The notes under the pieces were generated by a model that saw nothing but the letters and a program-made list of their open reading frames with translations, did no database searches and had not been told where the DNA came from. Below, in pieces: positions 52,107-60,178 of a stretch of DNA of 64,000 nucleotides (the stretch's first letter is position 1; each line of letters opens with the position of its first letter). The position numbers and the translations under genes were made by a program. Source of the stretch: a virus; the IMG/VR virus record IMGVR_UViG_3300045003_000080, positions 55,830 to 119,829 of that record. The stretch is one strand, 5' to 3'.

Positions 52107-52700
52107 GTGACCATGCCGTCGTCGTCGGACCAACCCAGCGTGCAAGACCTGATCAACGAGGCGATCGACGCCGACCCGACCGCGAGCCCGGGTGAGCTTG
52201 CCGAGTTGGTGATCGGGGCGCTCGATCCGAGTCAGTACGCTGCCGCGTTGCGTCGCACGTTGCCGCAACTGGCGCGTAACGCCCTGGCGACGTACCGGGC
52301 GCAGACGCTTGCGCCGACGCCGTCGGGGTCAAGTGCGAAGCGCCTGGCCTTGCAGGGGTACGCGATGACGTTGGCGCAGCGTGCGCAGGCGGCGCGTGGT
52401 GTGCAGTTGCACGTGGGGGGCGGTGCGTATAAACAGCTTGGTGAGTGTACGGATCGGGATCTGTTGTTCGTGGTGCTGTCGCGTAAGCGTGCCGCGAACC
52501 TGTTGGAGGAGCGGGCGTACCGGTATGAGCAGCTGCGTTTGGCGATGCAGGATGCGGGTGCGGCGACGGTGGCGCAGTTGGATGACGACGTGCTGATGGA
52601 AACCCTCGCCGGTGATATGGTAACCTCCGAGCCTGGTTCCCTCGTGGCCGACACTCTCACGTCCCCCGACGTACCATCGCCCCGGGAACCCGACGCATAG
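52107..52700 (+). CDS. unknown protein
   Basis: 197 residues from GTG 52107 (ATG 52113 possible). Ala/Leu-rich helical (YAAALRRTLPQLARNALATY, MTLAQRAQAARGVQLH), and a polar end. No family recognised. Last gene before the long non-coding region. Confidence 0.6.
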   Translation: MTMPSSSDQPSVQDLINEAIDADPTASPGELAELVIGALDPSQYAAALRRTLPQLARNALATYRAQTLAPTPSGSSAKRLALQGYAMTLAQRAQAARGVQLHVGGGAYKQLGECTDRDLLFVVLSRKRAANLLEERAYRYEQLRLAMQDAGAATVAQLDDDVLMETLAGDMVTSEPGSLVADTLTSPDVPSPREPDA

Positions 52701-53340
52701 AACATCCACACATTGCCAAACCTCCCGGTGGCCGAAAGCGTTCCGGCGCCCGCGACCACACGCCACCGGGACCCATTAAGTCCGCGCCCGGGAGCCTGTC
52801 TCAATTCCCGCACCCAGAGACCCAACGCCCCGGGCGCACCCCAAACCTCCCGGCAACCACACAGAAGCGACAACCAATTGAGATCGCCTGCCGGGACCAG
52901 TCCCACGCTCAGGAGTCAATAGCGCTACGAACAGCCGAAATACCTGCGCCCCTGGGCGCCCCAAAACCTCCGGTCGGCCACGCGACAAACACTCGCCACT
53001 TGAATTCGCCGGCCGAAGCCCCCGTCCGGTGGCCACAGCAACGCACATCCCCGATGCGCAACGCCACCGGACCCCGATCCTCCGGCAGGCCGTACGACGC
53101 ACGACACCCCGTAGTCTGACGCCCACCGGACCGCGCCCCCTGCGACCATAATCAGGTCGGGTCCCACCCTAACCCCGTCGCAGGGGCGCACCACAGACCG
53201 CCCGCATCGCCCATGTAGTTCACTGGTTTCCATAACCGGCTCGCGATGCGGGCACCCGACCAGCCCCGCGCCCGTCTTCAAGTCCACACCCATACGATCA
53301 ACGGCGCGGGGCCCACGCCGCCCCCTTGAAAGACCACACC
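52701..53340 (+). other. 640-bp non-coding region with repeated hairpins
   Basis: No convincing gene. It has three diverged ~120-base repeats, each starting CCAAACCTCC-CGG (52716, 52841, 52961) and each followed by a complementary strand: 52724-52732 with 52762-52770 (9 bp), 52849-52855 with 52889-52895 (7 bp), 53024-53033 with 53063-53072 (10 bp). A separate long hairpin lies at 53200-53253. Could be structured RNA or an origin/partition-type region. Confidence 0.55.
53200..53253 (+). ncRNA. long hairpin, possible structured RNA
   Basis: Perfect 11-bp stem (53200-53210 with 53243-53253) enclosing a smaller stem-loop 53222-53227/53234-53239. Its inner sequence ATGTAGTTCACTGG resembles a tRNA D-arm start, but no T-arm exists. 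No T-run follows. Confidence 0.4.
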
Positions 53341-54261
53341 ATGCCGACTCCCCTGTGCGCCTACCGTCCCGAAGCGTCGCTGCTGGCCAAAGCCGTCGAA
53401 CAGGCCGAAACGATGCGCATCGCCGCCCAGAACAACCTGCGAGCGTTAACCCGTAACGAAGCAGACAAGGACGGCATCACCCGGGGACTCGGGTTCCCCG
53501 ACGACGCCCCCGTCGTGATCTACGCGCGTCGCATTGTTGACGACCTGCTCGCCACCGAACAGGACTACATCAAGACGTTGGAAGTCGTGATGAAACAGCA
53601 CCCGTTTGCCCCGTTCATCGCCCGCACCAACGGCGTCGGCGCCAAACAACTGGCGAGACTGCTGGACGCGATCCGTGACCCGTACATCAACGACCGTGAC
53701 GACCGGCCCCGTACCGTGTCGGAGTTGTGGTCGCTGTCCGGGTACGCGGTCGTCAACGGGGAAGCGCCGCGTCTTCGACGTGGGCAGCGCGCGAACTGGT
53801 CCCCCCAGGCCAGGATGCGCGCCTACCTGATCGCGGTGCAGGCCCTGAAATCCCGCAAGGCGACGTGCAAACCCGACGGGGACAGCGACGAGGCGCGCAC
53901 CACACACATTGAGAACTGCGGTTGCAGCCCGTACCGCATCGTGTATGACCAGGCGCGTGCGAAGTACGCCGACGCGGTGCATGTGAGCGAGTGTGTGCGG
54001 TGCGGTCCGTCCGGGTCGCCGGCGCAACCCGGCTCCCCGCTTGCGGCCGGGCATCAGCACGGGCGGGCATTAAGGAAAGCAGCCAAGGAACTCCTTAAAG
54101 ATCTTTGGCGGGAGGCGCGGTGGATCCACTGGCTCAACGATGGTCTCGACGTGGATGCGGCGCAGCGCCTGGCCGATGAAGCGGGTATGACCCTGGTGGA
54201 GGCGGCTGCGTGCCTGATGGAAGACGCCGCACAAGGCAACCGGGTGAGCGTCAACGCATGA
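53341..54261 (+). CDS. unknown protein with helix-hairpin-helix-like segment
   Basis: 306 residues from ATG 53341; TTG 53326 is an alternative. The segment GVGAKQLARLLDAIRDP followed by LWSLSGYAVVNG resembles the helix-hairpin-helix part of IS110-type transposases and related proteins. C-terminal half has Cys residues (CGCSPYR, CVRCG) and a helical end. No catalytic DEDD pattern can be confirmed. Confidence 0.55.
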   Translation: MPTPLCAYRPEASLLAKAVEQAETMRIAAQNNLRALTRNEADKDGITRGLGFPDDAPVVIYARRIVDDLLATEQDYIKTLEVVMKQHPFAPFIARTNGVGAKQLARLLDAIRDPYINDRDDRPRTVSELWSLSGYAVVNGEAPRLRRGQRANWSPQARMRAYLIAVQALKSRKATCKPDGDSDEARTTHIENCGCSPYRIVYDQARAKYADAVHVSECVRCGPSGSPAQPGSPLAAGHQHGRALRKAAKELLKDLWREARWIHWLNDGLDVDAAQRLADEAGMTLVEAAACLMEDAAQGNRVSVNA

Positions 54262-54881
54262 ACACACTCATCAAGGCGTTCACACCCAGGGCCCGGCCGC
54301 TCCCACCCACCGTGATCGTGTTGCCGATGCTGGACTACGACCAGCAGTACCCGGTTCCCGACTGGCATTTGGAGCATGGGGGCACCCGGGAGCAGTGGTT
54401 CGACCACTGGTTCACGGCGCAGGAGGACCGTGAGCGTGAGTGGCGTGAGATCGTGGACCGGTTCCTGACGCAGCCGGACGAGTTCGCGTACGCATGGGTA
54501 TACCTGGACAACCATCCGGTGTTTTGGCAGTTCGCCGAAGAGGGCAAGCTGTCGCCCCTGGAACGGCTCCACGAGCAGTACCTGTGCGACACCGACGGGA
54601 TCGCGAGGTGTGTGCGTATCCACGTGTGGCGTGGGCGGGGGCGGCGCCGTAAGGACACGGTCACGCAGGTGCGGCTCGAAGCTGGCAAGTGGCCTTGGCC
54701 GTGCGAGCCGACACAGGAGGAGCCGTACGAGGTGCGGCATGAGGATCCCCTGTTGTCGGTGCGGGAACCGACGGTCGAGGTGGCGTTTACCGCGCTCGCC
54801 GCCCGGGTGCACGAGTTGTACGGCGATGACCGGCGCAAATGCGGCGACCCGATCTACGTGTACCCGAGCGACTCGCAGTAG
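54258..54881 (+). CDS. unknown protein
   Basis: 207 residues from ATG 54258 (ATGA overlap). N-terminal part contains DYDQQYPVPDWHLEHGG and helical acidic stretches (AQEDREREWREIVDRFL), then a basic Arg cluster (VWRGRGRRRKD). No family recognised. Confidence 0.6.
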   Translation: MNTLIKAFTPRARPLPPTVIVLPMLDYDQQYPVPDWHLEHGGTREQWFDHWFTAQEDREREWREIVDRFLTQPDEFAYAWVYLDNHPVFWQFAEEGKLSPLERLHEQYLCDTDGIARCVRIHVWRGRGRRRKDTVTQVRLEAGKWPWPCEPTQEEPYEVRHEDPLLSVREPTVEVAFTALAARVHELYGDDRRKCGDPIYVYPSDSQ

Positions 54882-54896
54882 ACGAGGAACAGCGAC

Positions 54897-55319
54897 ATGA
54901 ACGACGAAGAGGACGCGTTCGACCACATGCCGGCCTGGGCGGGGCAGGAGCTGAAGTGGGCCGACACCCTGCTCGACGCGATGGTCGAGTGCGCGTTCGC
55001 CCCGGACCTGACCGGGTTCGAGGAGATGTTCGCCTCGTCGCCGCCTATGGAGCGGCGTGAGGAGTACCTGCTTCGGCTACGCAGGCACGGCGATGGTTAC
55101 CGCATCCACGGTCACGCCGACGTGGTGTGGAACGGGGCGAGCTGGTCGCCGAACTGGGGCAGCAACATGGGGTTCATCTACCCGAGTCTGCGCGACGCGG
55201 TCGACGACGGGCTGCCGGCAGCGATGGCGTCACACACCAAGGTCGTGCACGCGATGCTCGCCCTCAAGCTCAAGGTCCGCCAGGATCTCGCGAACAAGAT
55301 CGGAGGCAAGGGTGACTGA
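54897..55319 (+). CDS. unknown protein
   Basis: 140 residues, ATG with GAGGAACAGCG upstream. Acidic, helical at both ends with an aromatic middle (VVWNGASWSPNWGSNMGF). Overlaps the next gene by eight bases. Confidence 0.6.
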   Translation: MNDEEDAFDHMPAWAGQELKWADTLLDAMVECAFAPDLTGFEEMFASSPPMERREEYLLRLRRHGDGYRIHGHADVVWNGASWSPNWGSNMGFIYPSLRDAVDDGLPAAMASHTKVVHAMLALKLKVRQDLANKIGGKGD

Positions 55320-55878
55320 TCTGGCGCAGGCAGTAGAGCCCGACGTGGTGGAAACCGAATCGGTGAAGACCGGTGCGCTGCTGCACATCAGTGAGCTGAT
55401 GCTGCTACCCGACGTGTCGCAGTGGGCCGGACGCGTCCCGGACCTGGAGACGATTCGCCGTACCCACGCGTTGCGTATCCGGGAAGTGCACCCGAACGAA
55501 TGGCGCGTGCATTTGGACGGCACGTGGGCCTGGTCGTATGAAGGGGGTTGGGTGGATCTTGAGAATGCGGACGTGATGGACCTGACGGACGCGACCGACA
55601 CTGCGCACGAGTTGATGGCGAAGCTCACCCCAAGCATCCACTCGGATCTTGATCGCGCGGCTAGGCGCGCCGAACTGGACGCCGCGAAGGAAGACGAGGG
55701 CTACGCCGCATTGGCCGCAAGCCGCAACGAGGAAGACGAAGCATTCGAACGGATGATGCGCGCTCGGCGCCGTGACGCAGACGAGGAGCAGGCGGCCGAC
55801 GCGATCAGCGAGTTCTACGGGGGACAGTCGGTGCCCCTGCCGGATGGTGTCGTGCCAGCCGATGACGCCGAGCCCTGA
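55312..55878 (+). CDS. unknown, acidic helical protein
   Basis: 188 residues from GTG 55312 with GGAGGCAAG upstream. N-terminal part alpha/beta (REVHPNEWRVHLDGTWAWSY), C-terminal half strongly charged helix (RRAELDAAKEDEGYAALAAS). Translationally coupled to both neighbours. Confidence 0.6.
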   Translation: MTDLAQAVEPDVVETESVKTGALLHISELMLLPDVSQWAGRVPDLETIRRTHALRIREVHPNEWRVHLDGTWAWSYEGGWVDLENADVMDLTDATDTAHELMAKLTPSIHSDLDRAARRAELDAAKEDEGYAALAASRNEEDEAFERMMRARRRDADEEQAADAISEFYGGQSVPLPDGVVPADDAEP

Positions 55879-56258
55879 TGGATGCGTTTCGCCTGTTCGC
55901 TGCCGGGTCGCGCACCTGGACGGACGCGAGGCTGATCTTTCTGGACCTGGACGGGTTCCTCAGTCGGCACCCGGAAGGTTTGGTGATCAAACATGGGGGT
56001 GCGCGTGGTGCGGACCGGATCGTGCACCACTGGTGCCAGCGCCACCCCCAGGTGCAGGTGGAGGTGTTCGAGGTGACCCGGTTGGAGTGGGCGGCGCAGG
56101 GCAAAGCGGCCGGGCCACGCCGCTCCGCCCGGATCGTCAACTCAGGGGTCGACGGCATGATCGCGTGGATGCGTGGCGTATCACCCGGCACCAGGGCCGC
56201 GATCACGATCGCCCGCAACTCCGGCATACCCACATGGGTCAGGCGCATGGAGACGTAA
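55878..56258 (+). CDS. SLOG-family (DUF2493/YspA-like) nucleotide-binding protein
   Basis: 126 residues, ATG. FAAGSRTWTDARLI, then HGGARGADRIVHHWCQ, and RSARIVNSGVDGMIAWM give the SLOG Rossmann signature (GS then GGARGAD). This family senses nucleotide or NAD derivatives; substrate here unknown. Confidence 0.8.
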   Translation: MDAFRLFAAGSRTWTDARLIFLDLDGFLSRHPEGLVIKHGGARGADRIVHHWCQRHPQVQVEVFEVTRLEWAAQGKAAGPRRSARIVNSGVDGMIAWMRGVSPGTRAAITIARNSGIPTWVRRMET

Positions 56259-56267
56259 GGAGAGGGT

Positions 56268-56591
56268 GTGGTCAAACAGTCCCCGCATACGCGGTGGAAG
56301 GGCTGCCCCATGTGTTCCGAGCACAAGCACAAGGGGCACGGGGATGCGTACCGGCTGCTCACCCCCCAGGTGATGCGTGAGGTCGGCGTGAAACGCCGGT
56401 GGAACCGACACGACGTGCCCGACCGTGACGACCTCGTCGACGAAGACACCGTCGGGTTCGACGCCGACTGTCGGCATGGGTGCAACGGGGTGTGTGTTGT
56501 CACCGGGTCGGAGAAGTGCACCTTCACCTGCCACCTCGGGTTGAGTCCTGATGATCCCTGGCTGGCCAAATACACGGAAGCAACACGTTGA
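56268..56591 (+). CDS. Cys/His-rich protein, unknown
   Basis: 107 residues from GTG 56268 with AAGGAGAGG upstream. CPMCSEHKHKGHG and later CRHGCNGVC and CTFTCH suggest zinc binding. Stop overlaps the next ATG. Confidence 0.6.
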   Translation: MVKQSPHTRWKGCPMCSEHKHKGHGDAYRLLTPQVMREVGVKRRWNRHDVPDRDDLVDEDTVGFDADCRHGCNGVCVVTGSEKCTFTCHLGLSPDDPWLAKYTEATR

Positions 56592-56791
56592 TGCAATACC
56601 ATGTGAAAAGCTCAGTCTCGGGGCTGCGTCCCGTCCCGGGCGGGATCGAGTTCCGGTGCGCGTGCATGCACACGATCCAGGTCGAGTTCACCGTCGAACC
56701 CGGCGCCACGACCTGGGAATTCGCCGTCACCTGCGACGAATGCATGCGGGCACACTGGTTCACCGTCACCATCGGGCAGGCGGCTACATAG
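56591..56791 (+). CDS. small Cys-containing protein
   Basis: 66 residues from ATG 56591 (overlaps TGA of the previous gene). CACMH and CDECM pairs indicate a metal site. Unknown role. Confidence 0.6.
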   Translation: MQYHVKSSVSGLRPVPGGIEFRCACMHTIQVEFTVEPGATTWEFAVTCDECMRAHWFTVTIGQAAT

Positions 56792-56801
56792 GAAGAGGTT
56801 C

Positions 56802-57743
56802 ATGGTGGCGGGTGCGCAGACGGAGATCGACGTCGACCGGGTCGCTTCTCTCGTCGCCGACGCACACGCCTTGCTCGACGAAGCCATCGAACGTGAGGTG
56901 CGTCAAGCCAACCGGCAGTTGGGTGGCATAGTCGTCCTGTTCTCTGGTGGCAACGATTCGACGACCCTCGCCCACCTGTTCAAGGACCGGGCGACACACA
57001 TGGCGCACGCGAACACCGGCATCGGCATCGAACAAACCCGTGAATATGTACGCGACACCGTGTCGTCGTGGGGGCTGCCCCTGCTGGAGAAGCACCCGGA
57101 CCCCTGGGCGACGTACCGGCTGCTCGTGCTCGGCCGGGTCCGCGCCCGCTCGGGCCCGAACAAAGGGAAGATCGTCTACGCTGGCGGGTTTCCCGGGCCG
57201 GCGATGCACTACATGATGTACCAGCGCCTGAAAGAACGCTCCCTGGAGAAGGTGCGCCGCGACCTGGTCGAGTTCCCCATGCATCAACGGGTGATCTTCC
57301 TCGCGGGGCGGCGCGCCGACGAATCCGACCGGCGCAAAGGACTGCGCGTCAAGGACCCGATCGAGCGGCGCGGCTCCACGATCTGGGTGTCGCCCCTGCT
57401 GAACTGGACGAAGCTTGACCTGAACGCCTACCGGCGCGTCTACCCGGACGTGCCAAGCAACGAAGTCAGCGACCTGCTCCACATGAGCGGCGAGTGCCTG
57501 TGCGGTGCGTTCGCCCACACCGACGAACTCGACGAGATCGAAACCTGGTTCCCCGAAACAGCCCGAGAGATCCGCGAGCTAGAGCACGAAGTAGAAGCCG
57601 CAAGTGTCGCCCCCCCCCAACGCTGCAGGTGGGGTTGGGGAGCGGGCAAGGAACGACCATCGAAGGTGGGCCTGATGTGCTCGTCGTGTGACGCACGGTA
57701 CGAACAACTCGCGTTGGACGGGTTTGATGCTCCGGATCGGTGA
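56802..57743 (+). CDS. PAPS-reductase/PP-loop ATPase-like protein
   Basis: 313 residues, ATG. PP-loop VVLFSGGNDSTTLAHLF, then AHANTGIGIEQTREYV and a HQRVIFLAGRRADESDRR segment typical of PAPS reductase/DndC-like phage proteins. C-terminal cysteines CLCG and CSSC may bind a metal or cluster. May supply thiol chemistry for DNA or nucleotide modification. The next gene is a DNA methyltransferase. Confidence 0.85.
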   Translation: MVAGAQTEIDVDRVASLVADAHALLDEAIEREVRQANRQLGGIVVLFSGGNDSTTLAHLFKDRATHMAHANTGIGIEQTREYVRDTVSSWGLPLLEKHPDPWATYRLLVLGRVRARSGPNKGKIVYAGGFPGPAMHYMMYQRLKERSLEKVRRDLVEFPMHQRVIFLAGRRADESDRRKGLRVKDPIERRGSTIWVSPLLNWTKLDLNAYRRVYPDVPSNEVSDLLHMSGECLCGAFAHTDELDEIETWFPETAREIRELEHEVEAASVAPPQRCRWGWGAGKERPSKVGLMCSSCDARYEQLALDGFDAPDR

Positions 57744-58803
57744 GTTGTGCGCCGGGATCGGCGCGCTCGGCTACGCCGTCACCGACGTGCTCGACGCACA
57801 GGTCGTGTGGCACGCCCAGTACGAGCCGAAGGACAAGCACCAGTACGCGGCCAGGATCCTCGCGCAGCGTTTCCCTGGTGTGCCGAACCATGGGGACATC
57901 AAGCTGATCGACTACGAGTCGGTGCAGCCCATCGACATGCTCGTCGCAGGGTTCCCCTGTCAAAGCGTCAGCCTGGCCGGCCGACGGTTGGGCATGGTGG
58001 AGGGAACACCGTCCGGGCTGTGGCGCGAGGTCGCCCGTGCTATCAACGAGTTGAAACCCGAGCTGGTGTTCCTGGAGAACGTGAGGTCGTTGACGAGTGC
58101 GCGAGCTGATAGCGGTGTGGAACCCTGCGCGTGGTGTGTGGGAGACAAGCGGGGGGGGGTGCCTTTGCGGGCACTCGGAGCTGTTCTCGGCGATCTGGCC
58201 GATCTCGGGTTCGATGCGGAGTGGCAGGTCGTACAGGCCAGCGACGTCGGCGCCCCGCATCGACGTGAGCGCGTATTTGTCTTGGCGTGGACGCCCCGTT
58301 GCTCCCCAGGTTCGCGGTCGGCGACTGCTGAAGTCGCCGACCGCGAACCTGGGGAGCAACGGGGGGGCGCAGCACCCGGACAAGCGGAAAGCCGGGGGTC
58401 ATGGGCCGACGCTCGCGGACGAGGTCGAGTTCCTGATCCCCAGGACGCTCCTGCCGACGGTGCGCACGACGGACTCGAACGGGCCGGGGACGCACGGGGA
58501 CGGGGGGATGGACTTGCGGACGGTGGTGGCGATGCTGCCAGGTGGGGCGCGTTCGCAGCAGCCATAGCTCATTGGGAGCGGGTGTTGGGGCGGTCGGCGC
58601 CGAATCCGCACAACGAGCGGGGGAAGTTGTCGCCTGCGTTCGCGGAGTGGATGTTGGGGCTTGATGAGGGTTGGGTGACGGGGGTTGCTGGGGTGCCGGC
58701 GACGGCGCAGTTTGCGGCGTTGGGTAACGCGGTGGTGCCGGCGCAGGCTGCGTTTGCGCTTCGGTGGTTGTGGGATCGGTGTGTTGGGGCTGGCGCAGAG
58801 TGA
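57727..58803 (+). CDS. C5-cytosine methyltransferase, frame-disturbed in the middle
   Basis: From ATG 57727. N-terminal part is intact: motif I ELCAGIGALGYA, motif IV GFPCQSVS, motif VI LENVR, motif VIII VGAPHRRERVFVLAW (ends ~58292). The C-terminal WERVLGRSAPNPHNERG, LDEGWVTG, GNAVVPAQAAFAL (~58535-58803) is in the same frame. Between them the frame-1 peptide is low-complexity, whereas another frame from ~58300 to 58545 encodes a typical MTase segment (NLGSNGGAQHPDKRKAGGHG, PTLADEVEFL) with high GC at third positions. The first frame change falls at the 33-bp inverted repeat 58294-58364. Either true disruption or sequencing/assembly error. Confidence 0.8.
   Translation: MLRIGELCAGIGALGYAVTDVLDAQVVWHAQYEPKDKHQYAARILAQRFPGVPNHGDIKLIDYESVQPIDMLVAGFPCQSVSLAGRRLGMVEGTPSGLWREVARAINELKPELVFLENVRSLTSARADSGVEPCAWCVGDKRGGVPLRALGAVLGDLADLGFDAEWQVVQASDVGAPHRRERVFVLAWTPRCSPGSRSATAEVADREPGEQRGGAAPGQAESRGSWADARGRGRVPDPQDAPADGAHDGLERAGDARGRGDGLADGGGDAARWGAFAAAIAHWERVLGRSAPNPHNERGKLSPAFAEWMLGLDEGWVTGVAGVPATAQFAALGNAVVPAQAAFALRWLWDRCVGAGAE
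58294..58364. repeat. perfect inverted repeat inside the methyltransferase gene
   Basis: Left arm 58294-58326 and right arm 58332-58364 (33 bases each) are exact reverse complements, with a five-base loop. Right arm encodes part of the conserved methyltransferase segment in its correct frame; left arm is a reversed copy of it. Marks the frame change. Confidence 0.8.
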
Positions 58804-58866
58804 GTCATGAGATTACGATGTGATCTCTCAAGCAGTTTCCTCTCTCCAGGCCGAAAGTAGCCGTCA

Positions 58867-59361
58867 ATGGAGCCGATTCAAGCTGCCCCGATTCCCGCAT
58901 TCGCGACACGTATCCCGGGCAGAGTTACCCAGTTCAAGCCGCACAAGATGTTGAGTCACGTGAAGGTTGCCGTGACCGCGTCACCCGACTGGTTCCTCCC
59001 TGACAACGAGTTGATTCGCGAGTGGGACGGCCGGTTCACGCAGCGCATCGTCGTGTACCGGCTCGACCCGTTCACGGTGCGCTACGAACCCTGGCTCACT
59101 GTGCGCCCAGGCGATACCCGGTCGCAGCACCCAGCGTTGCTGCCCCTCTCACGCATCCACGTCCCAGGCGGCCCCGACTACAGTGCGGTCGCGCAGGATC
59201 CGGCCGTGCGCAGGCTGCGCCACTCAGTGCACGCCGCGATGCGGGGACTCGGTGTGACGTCGGCCCAGCTGAGGCAGAAGGCGGCAGCCGGCACGCTCGA
59301 CCCGGTCGAGTTGTCGCTGTGGGGCCTGGTGCGGGGCGGCCTACCGGAGTCACGACTGTGA
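58867..59361 (+). CDS. unknown protein
   Basis: 164 residues, ATG. Beta-rich first half (FTQRIVVYRLDPFTVRYEPW), helical second half with VHAAMRGLGVTSAQLRQKAA. No strong ribosome site. Four-base overlap with the next gene. No family. Confidence 0.6.
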   Translation: MEPIQAAPIPAFATRIPGRVTQFKPHKMLSHVKVAVTASPDWFLPDNELIREWDGRFTQRIVVYRLDPFTVRYEPWLTVRPGDTRSQHPALLPLSRIHVPGGPDYSAVAQDPAVRRLRHSVHAAMRGLGVTSAQLRQKAAAGTLDPVELSLWGLVRGGLPESRL

Positions 59362-59594
59362 CCACGAAAACCCAGCCACGTCAGGCGCCAGCCGGGGGCG
59401 ACCAACAGAGAGAGATGCGGCACGTCGTGTGCTGCCGCGACATGGACACCGCCCTGTGCGGCCTCGACGTATCAAGACACGGATGGGCGACCGGCACCGA
59501 ACCCCCATGCCCGGCGTGTGAAGGGCTGGAAGCGGGGCGTGGCTGCCGACGCATGTTCGGGCGCCTGTTCGGCTGCCCAGTAAGGGGGATGTGA
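59358..59594 (+). CDS. small Cys-rich protein
   Basis: 78 residues from GTG 59358 (overlap with previous stop). Cysteines (CC, CG, CPAC, C, C) spread through the sequence, possible zinc site around CPACEGLEAGRGC. Next gene follows at once. Confidence 0.55.
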   Translation: MTTKTQPRQAPAGGDQQREMRHVVCCRDMDTALCGLDVSRHGWATGTEPPCPACEGLEAGRGCRRMFGRLFGCPVRGM

Positions 59595-59915
59595 ATGCTG
59601 GTCCCGGACGAGTTCGTGCAAGTGATGCGGCGCGCCGGCCGCCCCGTGCGCGTCGCTCCCACGCCGGTTCGGCCAAGGGAACGCGTCGCAGTGCTGCTCG
59701 CAGGGGCCCGCGCGCGCGTCGCAGAACTCGGAGAAGACTGCGTCGGCGTGCGAGGCGAAGACCTCGCGGACATCCTGGAGATCCTTTACACGGTGGGGGA
59801 TTGCCTGTCATGGCCGGAGGATGCGCTGGACGCGTTGCGCAGGTCGCGTCGCCAGACTCGGGGCGGCTACGGGCGGGTACTGACCTGGGACCCGGCCGAC
59901 GAGGGGGACACGTGA
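59595..59915 (+). CDS. unknown protein
   Basis: 106 residues, ATG directly after the previous stop. Basic N-terminal half (PVRVAPTPVRPRERV), helical AVLLAGARARVAELGEDC and an acidic end. Unknown. Confidence 0.6.
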   Translation: MLVPDEFVQVMRRAGRPVRVAPTPVRPRERVAVLLAGARARVAELGEDCVGVRGEDLADILEILYTVGDCLSWPEDALDALRRSRRQTRGGYGRVLTWDPADEGDT

Positions 59916-60178
59916 CCGGCTGCTCCGGGCAGACACGCACCTTTGAACTGATCCGCCACGAAGACGTCACCGGGATCTCCGGCACCGGCGTGGTCGCGTG
60001 GGGCTGCCAATTCCCCGACGGGTGCGCCGTCCTACGCTGGGCGACACAGCATTCATCGACAGCCGTGTACAACTCGATCGGCGACATCGAAGCGATCCAT
60101 GGGCACGAGGGCCGCACCGAAATCAGGTGGACGCCACACCAGGTACGCGACCCCTTCGGCGACGCTGCTACGAGTTGA
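59912..60178 (+). CDS. small protein, unknown
   Basis: 88 residues from GTG 59912 (GTGA overlap). Looks alpha/beta with VVAWGCQFPDGCAVLRW. Its 3' end overlaps the convergent GntR gene by 11 bases. Conserved type of actinophage small protein. Confidence 0.55.
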   Translation: MTGCSGQTRTFELIRHEDVTGISGTGVVAWGCQFPDGCAVLRWATQHSSTAVYNSIGDIEAIHGHEGRTEIRWTPHQVRDPFGDAATS

